Shown here: piece by piece, positions 24,016 through 34,400 of the stretch | Numbering within the stretch: the stretch's first letter is position 1 | Layout: the number at the start of each line of letters is the position of its first letter | Assembly (NCBI GenBank): GCA_963920765.1 | Contig: OY987251.1 | Location: 8,869,219-8,933,218, forward strand | DNA from: Ulota crispa | Taxonomy: Eukaryota > Streptophyta > Bryopsida > Orthotrichales > Orthotrichaceae | Direction: 5' to 3' | DNA length: 64,000 nucleotides | Program-made: the position numbers and the translations under genes | The notes under the pieces: generated by a model | Seen by the model: only the letters and a program-made list of their open reading frames with translations | Told to the model about the DNA's origin: nothing | Database searches by the model: none

Positions 24016-24766
24016 TTAACCCCTAAATGCCCAAGGCATCAAATTTTGGTGTCCAAAAAATTTTAGGAAACTTTGAAACAAAGTGTCATGAATAGTGTCA
24101 CAAAGCTTATGAGAAGTTGTCACATTGAAAAGACGGGCATCAAGTTAAGCAAAAGGTGAAGATTTTCCTTAGGCACTCCCTTGGGCAATAAAGGCCCTTT
24201 TATTGAAGTTTTGACATATAACAAAATCTAAAAGTGCCTTTGGACTAATTTCAATTGAAATGTCTTTGTTATAAAAATTAGGATTGATTTGCTGTGGAAT
24301 TTTTTTTCATTCAAATTGATTTTTGGTCCATAAGTGAAGCTAAAAATGTTTTTTGTATTAGGTAGTTGCGCTTTGATAGTTGTGTTGTAGGCTCATTTGT
24401 GAAACTATGGTCTTGGATTTGGAAGGGGGGCCATTAATTTTGAAGTAACAATAATAAATACTAAAGCATCCTAAGTGGTTGCTTACCAATTTTGTATCCA
24501 AAAGTTGCCAATTTGTATTAGAAGTTTTGGGCGGTTCCAAAAAAAGCAAAAAATTCTATACTCATCACCATTCAATCACAAATATCTTAAAATCTGCATG
24601 GCCATTTTGGGTTTTTTTGGGTAGCGTCATCTAGAAGCCTTGAAGTTCAAGATTCAACGATTACAAGTTTGTTTTGATGTTTAATAATGATCTTACAAGG
24701 ACAATTCATTTACTTCAAAATTACCTTCCAAAAACAAGAAAATACCCTTGGATATTTAGGGATTAA
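24016..24766 (+). mobile_element. TTAA-flanked MITE family F, copy 1
   Basis: Left end TTAACCCCTAAATGCCCAAG at 24016; right end CCTTGGATATTTAGGGATTAA at 24766. The inner sequence is alignable over most of its length with 56800-57717, for example at 'GGCATCAAGTTAAG' and 'AAAATTCTATACTCATCA'. If TTAA is the target duplication, the transposon proper starts CCCC. No coding capacity. Confidence 0.75.
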
Positions 24767-24790
24767 CCAATTGGTTTGATGCACTAATGC

Positions 24791-24919
24791 TAATGGTATG
24801 CTCACACTTGATGTCAAGAGTGGTAGTAGCTAAGTACAATTACATGTATTTGGACACACTTGTAGACTGCATTCATATTGCTAATACCCCTCCTAACACC
24901 AAGTGTGAACATACCCTAA
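24791..24919. mobile_element. Small Tourist-like MITE (about 123 bp), TAA duplication
   Basis: Inverted termini TGGTATGCTCACACTTGATG and its inverse ACCAAGTGTGAACATACCC, bordered by TAA at 24791-24793 and 24917-24919. Size and 3-bp TAA duplication fit a PIF/Harbinger-derived MITE. Confidence 0.75.
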
Positions 24920-26254
24920 GGTAAGATCAATTTTGTTAACATTGCCGCTTGGTTGTGGCAAGTCTATTATGATATCCATTCCTGACTCTTATTATTACAT
25001 TCTTGAGTGCTCTACATGCAATTCCGTAGTATTTTTACAATTTAATTAGATGATCATCTTTGTTGTTATTGAGTTTGGAATCAAAGAAGATCTGAAAAAA
25101 ATTGAGGCCAAAGTAGAAGAAAATGATATTAATAACTCTTTTGAGTTTGATACTAAAGTAATCTCCCTCTAGATATGCATTTATAGTGAGTTGCACGGAA
25201 ATTCACGAACATTGTTTACCCAATTTTAAGTCGAACCAACAGGTACAAAACTACAAATAAGCCACTCCTATCACTGACATATATATAGTTTCTTATTTAC
25301 TTTCTATGTGTTATTATTATTTTTTCAACATTGAACACACTATTCATTATTAGTGGTTTCAGAAATAGTCATATATTTATACAAATCAATAATGATTAAG
25401 ATTTTATCGTTGTCAATTTTGGAATTGATTTTAGCACACTATAACATTATAAACTATAATGTTATTGTATTAAGCTTGTGTTTGCTTCGTTTTTCAGTAG
25501 TATTGTTGATGATGCAGCATTCAAAGCATCAACATTCATGTAAAAGGACATAAAATAGTTTATGCGAATCGAGACTGAAGTTGATGTAGAAATTATTTTA
25601 GATTTCAAAAGATGTTTTTTTTGCTTTTATCAAAATTCAACAACTCTTTTTATTTATTAATAAAATGAATTAATTTAACTTTCTAAAAGTACCTTTTTAT
25701 GAAGATCCTATTAAATTTTATAAGTATACTGCACTACATGTCATACATTGTTTTTGGAGTGGACCATATAAAAAAAACGACTATTTTTGGAAACTATTAA
25801 GAAACGATATTTTGAAATGATGTGTTAAAAAAACCTTACATGCAACGTGAGTATTATGTACTTTAATTTGGCTTATAAACTAGCCTCGCACAATTCTTCC
25901 AATACAAGATCCATATGACGTCTGTTTGTCTCTGGCATTTTAAATAGTGCAAAATATCATTTTCTACATATATGCCAAATTTAACTGTGTAAAAGACTAT
26001 TCATAGTCCATAAGTAGTAGTCCAAATTTTTTTTTGACTTTATATAACATTTAGAGGTTAGGAAACATTTGTTAAACATAAAGAGATATGTTCAAATTAT
26101 AAAATATGCAAAACTTTGAGAAAAATTCTAGCAAAATATTGAACATAAAAAGTCCATACTTAGTCAAATTCCTAATTCCTAATTCACTATCAAAATAAAA
26201 ATATCTTTATTCAATCAATATGCCTTTAAAATGAAGGAATCTAAACATGACACA
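24920..26254. other. No gene recognised
   Basis: Very AT-rich sequence; the short open frames have no family resemblance. Confidence 0.45.
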
Positions 26255-26396
26255 CACTAGAAGAAAAACCTGTCCTAAATGACTAGTTCACAACGACTCA
26301 AATGTCCTAAACGATTATACAATGACTCAATTATAGTCATTTAGGACATTTGCAGTTATCGTGAACCAGTTGTTTAGGACAAGATTTCTTCTAGTG
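26255..26396. mobile_element. CACTA-type MITE (142 bp), ACA duplication
   Basis: Begins CACTAGAAGAAA and ends TTTCTTCTAGTG, the canonical CACTA terminus, with a perfect 3-bp duplication ACA on both sides (26252-26254 and 26397-26399). The inverted repeats extend about 37 bp with GTCCTAAATGACTAGTTCAC on the left and a near inverse on the right. This is the best-defined element of the window; it could in principle be mobilised by a TNP2 transposase such as the one decayed at 2.9-7 kb. Confidence 0.9.
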
Positions 26397-27128
26397 ACAA
26401 GAAGATATTTGAGCTCAAGAGAAGGCCTCCAATCTCAACACACTACCATATTTATTTAGGTAGGAGAAGCATAGGTAAGATACCTACAAAAGGGTCTCTA
26501 TCTTGTGTAAACTCCCTAGATATACCATGCTACATGACAAAGGGATATGATGGTGGAAAAAATGTTATCATATAATAATGTCAAATGCAAAAACCTCTAA
26601 CAAGTACCATTTTTATCATTGCTAATTAAAGAGGTCATTGTTTGTTTTTTATAAACTTAAATGCATGGTACTCATGGTACGCATGGTAAGCTCAATTGGA
26701 TACAACATGGCTAATTTACTCATGCATGTTTGAAACCCACCTACTCCCATCCCTCTTTCTTATTATCCTTACAACCTACAACTTGCAAACCAATATAGGA
26801 TATTAATCTTGTATGATTTGAAAAAGAACACTATAATTATTACTTTTGACCCCTCTAACCACTTCCCATAGAGACCATCTCTTGAGCTCAAACATCCTCT
26901 AATGGGACCTTTTGAACCAAGGTCATAGCCAATATCTTCTTAAGTACTTGTTACGATAAGAGTAAAATGTGGGGGGTTCTCACGTTTGAAGAACTTAATT
27001 TCAATATTTAGGGTATAATCTTCAAAATTTTATAAAGAGGAAAAAGTGAAAAAAGAAATCCAAAGAAACTATTGATATTCTAGTTTCATCCAGTGGTGTT
27101 GATCACTCAAAATTGATATTTTATAATT

Positions 27129-27557
27129 GGGAAAATTACAAATAGGGGCATGAAAACATAAAATATTACATATAGAGTCATAGTTTTGAAATAATTACAA
27201 ATATGGGCACAATTTCAATAAAAATTGTAAGTTTTTACAATTTGTTTGGTTTGGATGGTGGTTGATTTAGACACATCACATTAAATGTTAGCTAATTTCC
27301 AAAAATCTTTAAGGTTTCTCTAAATCATGCCTAAATAAATAAATTTTAGTAAAGGGGATGGCAAAATTTGAAAACTTTTAAATTTTTGGAAGACAGATGA
27401 CATTTGATGTAATGTATCTAAATCAACCAATGTCCAAACCAAAAAAATTTACAAAAAATCATTTTTTTTGAAATCATGCTCCTATTTGTAATTATTCTGA
27501 AACTACACTCATATTTGTAATATTTTACTTTTTCATGCCTCTATTTGTAATTTCCCC
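27129..27557. mobile_element. Long-TIR MITE, Mutator-like
   Basis: GGGAAAATTACAAATAGGGG at 27129 and its inverse CTCTATTTGTAATTTCCCC ending 27557; further inverted blocks ('ACAAATATGGGC' type) make the termini about 80 bp long. Flanks TTTATAATT and TTTACAATC could be a 9-bp duplication with two changes, as expected for Mutator-like elements. Confidence 0.7.
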
Positions 27558-27654
27558 TTTACAATCATTAATTTGTATTTTGATGAGCTTTCGGATAAAC
27601 CTCAAAAGAAGGAATTGATCTTTATATTTTATGGACCCCTTTTAGAGTTGAGGT

Positions 27655-27912
27655 TGGGACAACGCTATTTTATGAGTGTAAAATGGCTAGCCTATGAGGT
27701 GAGCCAATATTTAGTGAGTGGAAAACCTATTTGAGCTCAAAAATTAATGAAAATCAAAAAGTAATGGTAAGTTTTCAAGAGATGAAAGTATAAAACGCAC
27801 AACTATACAATCACATGTACATAGATATAGGTGAAATACACCATTTTGATAAAAATTCTAGGTTCATAGTTCATGGCTCACAAATTCCTGCTCATGGTAT
27901 ATCATTCCCTAT
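27655..27912. repeat. Dispersed repeat family I, copy 1
   Basis: Shares ordered blocks with 60107-60368: 'TATGAGTGTAAAATGG' / 'TGTGAGCGCAAAATGG', 'GCCTATGAG', 'TTTGAGCTCAAA', 'AGAGATGAAAGT' and a right end resembling 'CCTGCTCATGGT'. A partial third copy starts at 59693. Probably a non-autonomous DNA transposon, but the ends are not clear. Confidence 0.6.
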
Positions 27913-28068
27913 TGAGACTTGGGATTTTTATTTTTAAGCATAATATTGGCCTTACCTATTAGAGAGCTTGTTCCAATGTGTCCAAGTTTGGTAAAGAGTA
28001 GAGGAAAGACAAAACGTTGATTGATGCTTATGTATGGAAACATGGCTTTTGTGGATTTTTGTTGAGTT

Positions 28069-28302
28069 TTAACCCCTAAACGTCCCAGCATGCCATTGCA
28101 ACCAGTATAATATGGGGTATTTTTCTTGTATTTGGAATGGATCCACACCTCTACTACAATTGAGACCAACAAAGAAGTTGGAGAATAGATCAATGCGGTT
28201 CTAGTGAGCTACTTGAGATCCCAAAATAAAATTTCTTATCGGTAGCAAATGAAAATTATACGTTAGCGTATATATGGTTCCTATGGACGTTTAAGGGTTA
28301 AA
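28069..28302. mobile_element. TTAA-flanked MITE family F, copy 5 (234 bp)
   Basis: Left TTAACCCCTAAACGTCC and right GGACGTTTAAGGGTTAA form inverted repeats of about 17 bp bordered by TTAA on both sides. Only the termini resemble other family F members; the interior is different, so it may be an internally rearranged member. Confidence 0.7.
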
Positions 28303-29180
28303 AATCTAATTATTGTAGAGGTTGATAATTATATTTCATAACTTTCTTCTATGATTTAAGTCCTGAATACAATCTGCTTAGAAATGCATACGTGACAACG
28401 CTTTGAATTTTTTTAGTATCAAGCACTTGAAATTTTCTTTTACAAATTGGATGCGGTAATAACTAAGTATCAAGTTGGAAGAAAAGTCAAATTTTTAATG
28501 TTTTGCCCTTCACAACTCAACAAAGGTAGCCTGTATTGAAATGAGATTTACAGAATTGGAACTTGGAACATGGTGTGATTCCCTTATATTTGATAAGAAA
28601 AAACTTATATGTTTTGCTAGCAAAGTTTACACTCAAAGCTTGTGTTCTAAAGAGCCCTTCTCCATTGAGAACTTGGCCAAATTTCAATATTGAATTTCCC
28701 TTGCGGAAATTCACCATTGATTTGTGATTTGTTGTAACTAATACAAAAATTTGCAATTTATTTTTAAATGGGTTGCATAGCATTCCATTGAAAATGTGTA
28801 TATTATCAATAACCTTGCTGATGTGTATCATGCATTCACTCTAGGTAAAACCTCATTCATGAGACTCTTGTGAAAAGACAATAATTGCACATACCGGTAG
28901 TAAATTTCAACTCATTTAAGATTACTTTGACAATAAAACAATCCTATTCCTTCACTTGTTTTTCTTTTATTTCTTACAAAATATGTTTGCTAATACAAAA
29001 ACATACTTCACTAACCACAATAAAAATTCAACACCTTTATCAACATAGTGCAAATTTGAGCTTTAGCCCAAAATTGCAAAACTCAAAAACAACAAACAAT
29101 TTTATGCTATAAATTTGTTTGTTGTTTCTCAAATTTTCAATTCCGGGGTCAACATGGAAGTTTTCTATTAGTCCATGTAT
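28303..29180. other. No gene recognised
   Basis: AT-rich sequence; short frames without family resemblance. Confidence 0.45.
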
Positions 29181-29346
29181 ATAGTCCTTTTAGGCCAATT
29201 TCACAAATCCAATCATTGCCATGTATGGAAACAACTCATGTAGTATAGTCCTTTTAGGCCAATTTCACAAATCCAATCATTGCCATGTATGGAAACAACT
29301 CATGTAGTATAGTCCTTTTAGGCCAATTTCACAAATCCAATCCTTG
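29181..29346 (+). repeat. Tandem repeat, 64-bp unit, 2.6 copies
   Basis: Units start at 29181, 29245 and 29309 with ATAGTCCTTTTAGGCC. The first two are identical over the full 64 bases and the third matches until about 29342. Identity implies a recent duplication. Confidence 0.95.
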
Positions 29347-29814
29347 AGGGCAACTTTATAATAGGAATAAAGATTGGTGTAGAGCCTTTGACGTTTCTAA
29401 TTTTGTTGGCTTCTCATTTTTAAAAACAAACACAAGGCCTTTAGATTTGGAGTTAAACTCAAAACTTAAAAATGATATATGTAGAAGCCAAGATTTGATA
29501 CTACCACAACTTTAGAAATTGGGTAATTCAAAAATTGGAAGTTAAGTACAAGACACTATTAGAGTTTATTTAAATATGAATATTTGCAAAAGCATTCTTT
29601 TGAGATAGTCAACACCATAGGATGGAATAGAAATCTCAATTGCTCTACTTGGCTTCATTTTATTGTCTTACTTCTCTTAAAATTTCAAGGTTTACACTAA
29701 TGGCCTCAACCTTTTGGACCCAGTTCTTTGCACATAAAGAAATTGACCCCATTGTACTCTTATTTTAATGAGTGCTTGAGACCATTCTTGAGGCCCTTTG
29801 GACTACACTTAATA

Positions 29815-30900
29815 GTGCATTTTGAGGTGCATTTAGGATTTTAGGTTGTCTTAACAATTAGGTTGCCTTACTTTGGAAGATTACTTCATAATTCATTGCT
29901 TGGCCACTTAGAGGCGTGGGCAATTCCCTTAAATACTAGGATTTCACATCCCTTGACACCAATAGTTTGTTTTTCCTCAATGTTGTTGTTGTTGCCAATT
30001 CCTTATTGTTGATGAAATTTGTTTATAGCAGTCATTATTGGTGGAAATTATTACAATACCAATAAGTGTTTATATAGTGTAAAATGTCAAGATATTAGTG
30101 TGAGGCAACCTAAATGCACTACTTAGTGTACACCAAATAATGCATTTAGGTTGTCTTAACAAATAGGTTGCCTTAACAAATAGGTTGCCTTACCTTAGCA
30201 AAGTTACCTCATGACTCACCTTCATTTGTAGAAAATGTGCTAAAGTCAACATAAATTACATGATGTTTTCATGCTTCTAATGCTTAAATTTGTATTAGAA
30301 GCATGAAAACATCATGTAGTTTATGTTGCCTTCAACACAGTTTTCTACTAGTGCTTGGGCCACTTGAAGGCGCATGCAACTCTCATTATGCTACATTAAT
30401 TCTTGATTCCGTCTAAAGTTATAGCTTCCTTGCTCCTTGATTTTGACGCTTGTTGTTGCGCCCAACCAATGCTTGCTTCTTCCATTGTTTATCACATCAA
30501 CTACTGCCAAAAGTGATTGTAGTCTTGATAAATATTGAAATAGTGTAACATGTCAAAAAATTGGTGTGGGACAACCTAAATGCACTATTTGGAATATACT
30601 AAATAGTGCATTTATGTTGCCTTACCTTGGGAAATTACCTCATGAGTCTTGATTAACCACTTGGAGGTGCATACAACTCTCTACATGTTAGGATTTCACA
30701 TGATTTAGAGCTTAGACACTACTAATTTGTTTCTTGCAACTTTCGTGTTGTTGCCAAGCCCTTTAAAATTTTAGTTATTGCAAAAAAAACTGATAAAAAA
30801 CATTGTTTTAACATGTGAGTATTTATTTAATGTAGATTGTCAAGAAAGTAGTGTGAGGCAACCTAAATGCACTATTTAGTATTTAGTGTAGAATTTAGTT
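29815..30900. repeat. Degenerate array around a palindromic core
   Basis: The core GGCAACCTAAATGCACTA...TAGTGCATTTAGGTTGCC, an inverted repeat, occurs at 30101-30153 and 30568-30622, with half copies near 29840 and 30848. Each core is preceded by a block of the form 'TAGTGTAAAATGTCAAG..ATTAGTGTG' and followed by 'TTGCCTTACCTT', 'CACTTAGAGG' and 'CAACTCTC'. A related half copy lies at 47215-47300. The period is uneven (about 280 to 470 bp). Confidence 0.7.
30239..30347. repeat. Near-perfect 109-bp hairpin
   Basis: Two arms of about 48 bases, from TAGAAAATGTGC to GCTTCTAAT and back from ATTAGAAGCATG to ACAGTTTTCTA, separated by a 12-base loop at 30288-30299. Few mismatches are seen. It is a foldback MITE or a possible small-RNA precursor; no transcription evidence is available. 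Confidence 0.8.
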
Positions 30901-31009
30901 TGAGATGACCCCAAATTTTCATGACCTTGACTCCTAGCATAAAGCACCTTTCTCTTAGAGGTCAAGATTACTTGGGACCCTTCCTTGGGTTCGAAATGGG
31001 GGCGTGGCG

Positions 31010-31439
31010 TGCATTCCTAGATGCTACCCAGCCCCCTCGCATCGACGCGTGGCACGCCGGCGAAGAATCTTCACTTTTGCGTAGATCGGTTAAATCCTTT
31101 GCAACGCTGCCCTTCCGCATCTCCTCATCTCCTCATCTCCTCATCCTCCGCGGCTGCAGTTCCTCGCTTCCCATCCAACTCCTCCCTCTCCATCCCCCAG
31201 TACCCCACCATCAAAAGGTGCCTGCCATTTCGCCACGCCATGACCCCCCCTCCCTCATTCCCTGCCCCTTTGCAACCGTCGCTTCCTCCTTTTAAACAAG
31301 CCTTGCCCAATTTTTAGAACCAACATTCTTTGAAAGTAACAACTTTTGAAAACAACAAGTTCTAGGAACAACAAGTTTAGGACCAACTAGTTTTGGAACA
31401 AGCTTTGAACGAGTTTTGAGCAAGTTTGAAGGTGGTGCT
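31010..31439 (+). promoter_or_regulatory. CARA promoter-proximal region and 5' leader
   Basis: GC-rich island (31000-31300) abutting the first CARA ATG, with a CTCCTCATCT pyrimidine repeat at 31118-31146. From 31320 to 31435 the leader consists of a degenerate 14-16 base repeat of the type AACAACAAGTTTTGGA. The exact transcription start is unknown. Confidence 0.45.
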
Positions 31440-34400
31440 ATGGCTATGGCGATGGGAGTGCAAGCGGGACTGCAGCCAGTAGGGCTTGTAACAGGAGCTA
31501 GCAAAGGAGATGCTACTAATTCTACTACCCCATCTCTTCACTTGTCTGCGTCTTCTTCTCTTTTCCGTGGACGTCTTCAAGTCGCAACTGTGCTTCCCAA
31601 GCAACAGCAGCAAGTGAGGTCGGTCGCCATACGTTGCGGAGCCGCCACGGTTGTGGACGGTACTACGGCGGCGGCTGGTAATTCATCTGCTACTCATTTA
31701 CTTTTCTAGTGTTCACAAGATTTCCATTCAGTCATAGGGTATCAGGAAGTTTAGGAGTAGATCAGGGAATCTAAGTAGTCTTTGGGGTTCTGCAATTCTA
31801 CCAAGAATTTCAGAGTTTAGGGTTTAAGGTAGGAGGTTCTGAAATGGAGCATTTAAGGGCTGAAACTGAATTTTGGGGAGGTGAAACTTCATGAAATGTT
31901 TTTTCAGTAAATTTTTGAATTTTGAAAGACAAGAGGAATTGGCATCTAACCCAAGTTGTTTCAGATTTTTTGGAACTTTGTGGAATTAGTTATGAAGTTT
32001 TGAAATGGAAAGGCCATAGGTCTCTAAAATGGTGCACCTCCTCAAATGTACATTGTTTGTACATCGTTGAAGGGCTACGAAAGACAACTCAAATGTACAT
32101 TGTTTGTACATCGTTGAAGGGCTACGAAAGACAACTTGTACAAAATGAGTATATTTGAGGAGGTGCACTGTTTTAGAGCATGCACTATTTTAGAACCTCC
32201 TATCTTAAGGTGCGTGGTGCTTTCTTATTGCACATTAAGGTAGGAGGCTCATGAATGGAATATCCAAGGGCTGAAACTGAATTTTGGGGAGGCGAAACTT
32301 CTTAGAATATTTTTTCAGTAAATTTTTCTTGGAAGACAAAGAGGAATTGGCATCTAACCCAAGTTGTTTCATATTTTTTGGAGCTTTGTGGAATTAGTTA
32401 TGAAATTTGAGTTTTAAATGGTATAGGGCTCTACAATGGTCCATCTCCTCAAATGTACATTGTCTGTACATTGTTGAAGCCTATGAAAAACAACATGTAC
32501 AAATATAATACATTTGAGGAGGTGGACTTTTTTTTAGAGCCTGGACGCTTTTAGAACCTCCTACCTTACTTAACTATTCAAGACGACTTTCGAAGTGCAG
32601 TGACGAACAACGACGAAGAGGTTTTAATGATAAATTTTAAACCATGGATTTCGGTGAATTCATTGCAGTGCATGACCACTTGAAATTTTGCTTTTTTTTG
32701 CTTTTTTTTTGCAGTTTTTTTGCATGCTTTTGACTTTTTTGAATTTTTTGATGTTAGCAGCTGCGAAACCTTGGAAAACATCTGATTGTCGACTGGTGCT
32801 AGAGGATGGGTCCGTGTGGCAAGGAAAATCCTTTGGAGCCACTGGCACCCAAGTGGGTGAAGTGGTCTTCAACACTTCATTGACGGGGTATGTCCAGTTC
32901 TGTGCTTTCTACTTTGTCCACCTTGGTAATAGCGTTCTGCTACTAGCGTTGCTTTTCTTTATAAAGCTTTTAAGAAATTGAATCGAAACTGGAGTAATTT
33001 CGTATTTTTCTTGCCTTGTAATTTCTTGTTCTAAAATGGGATTTAGTGGAAGACGACAGTGCTCTTAATATCCGACGGGTGTTTTATTTTTTAATATTTT
33101 GAAATGAATTGGCAGGTATCAAGAAATCCTTACGGATCCAAGCTACGCTGGCCAGTTTGTGCTGATGACTCAACCTCATATTGGCAACACAGGGATAAAC
33201 TTTGGTACGAGTCCAAGTCTTTTTTTCTCAAAGGTTGATTTCAATGGAGAAGTACTGACAGGCTTTTGAGAACATAAATCGCGTTTTCAGTAGTTTCTGT
33301 GAGCTTGTTATGAACCTTTGTGTTTCTAAATGCCTTTATGATCGTTTGTTTGTATTTCTACAGCTTTGTGACGTTAAATACGCATGCAGTGGTGATCCTT
33401 AACACAAAGTTTATGCTCCTTTTTTATGGTTTTTCTTACAGGTGACGAGGAGTCTGACCAGTGCTTCATGGGCGGCTTGGTCATCCGAAGCCTCAGCAAC
33501 ATGTGTGTGAATTTCCTCTTCGCTTTTGAATGTTTGTGTACAAGTAGAATTGGTAAATATAAAACAGCGAACTTTATTGTGTTTGACCAGGGTTAAGTAT
33601 TTGGTGAACAGATCGGACTCATGGGACACGTTTTTCTAAGTTAATCTGATTGAAACGCACGTTCTGATAGCTTTATGTATCATAGATAAAACACACTAAA
33701 ACTTCTGGTTCTTTTTTTACCGTTTTTTTGTCTAAAAGGCCGGTTGTTCGTGGTTCAATCCATGTGACTTATGCTTGAAATATTGGCCTCTATGTTCTGG
33801 ATTAAGGTAACAGTTTGTGTTTTCTACCTTGGATTGCAGTGTTTCAAACTGGCGGTCAGCAGAAACGCTTCCTGAGTACCTGGAGAAGAGGAATGTCATG
33901 GGCATTTGTAAGTATCTACAGACCGAATTGGCTTGGTAACAATTGTGTTGATGATTTCTAGGTACACCCAGATGGATGTGATTTCTCCTCCAATTGACAT
34001 TCTGAATTTAAATTTGTTTTCCTTCTTTGTGGATTTTTTAAAATGCTAGCCTCGTATTCTCATCAGTGACCGCGCTTCTGATTGCAGCTGATATTGACAC
34101 CCGAGCTATCACTAGACGCTTGCGAGAAGTTGGTAGCTTGATTGGAGTTTTGACTACGGACAAATCCAAGACTGATGACGAGCTAATTGAAACGTCTAAA
34201 ACCTGGAATATCGTGGGTGAGAAATCATACCTTTCTGTGAGATATACATGGTTTCACTTTTCTAGTTTTATCAGTACTTGTTTTATTATTCTAGATGTGA
34301 CACTCGGGATTATATGAAGTCTTGAGACTTTGCTTGTATTATGAAGTATATATATTCTATAGAATGCCCGGTTTGCACAGCATTGTGCCATGTTGACCGT

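Noticed and set aside
29181-29346. CRISPR-like array
   Set aside because: The 64-base unit is directly tandem without variable spacers, and the window is a plant nuclear genome.
33730-33790. Possible tRNA-like TTCAATCC block in CARA intron 4 (also near 23970)
   Set aside because: No cloverleaf could be completed around it; the acceptor and anticodon stems are absent.
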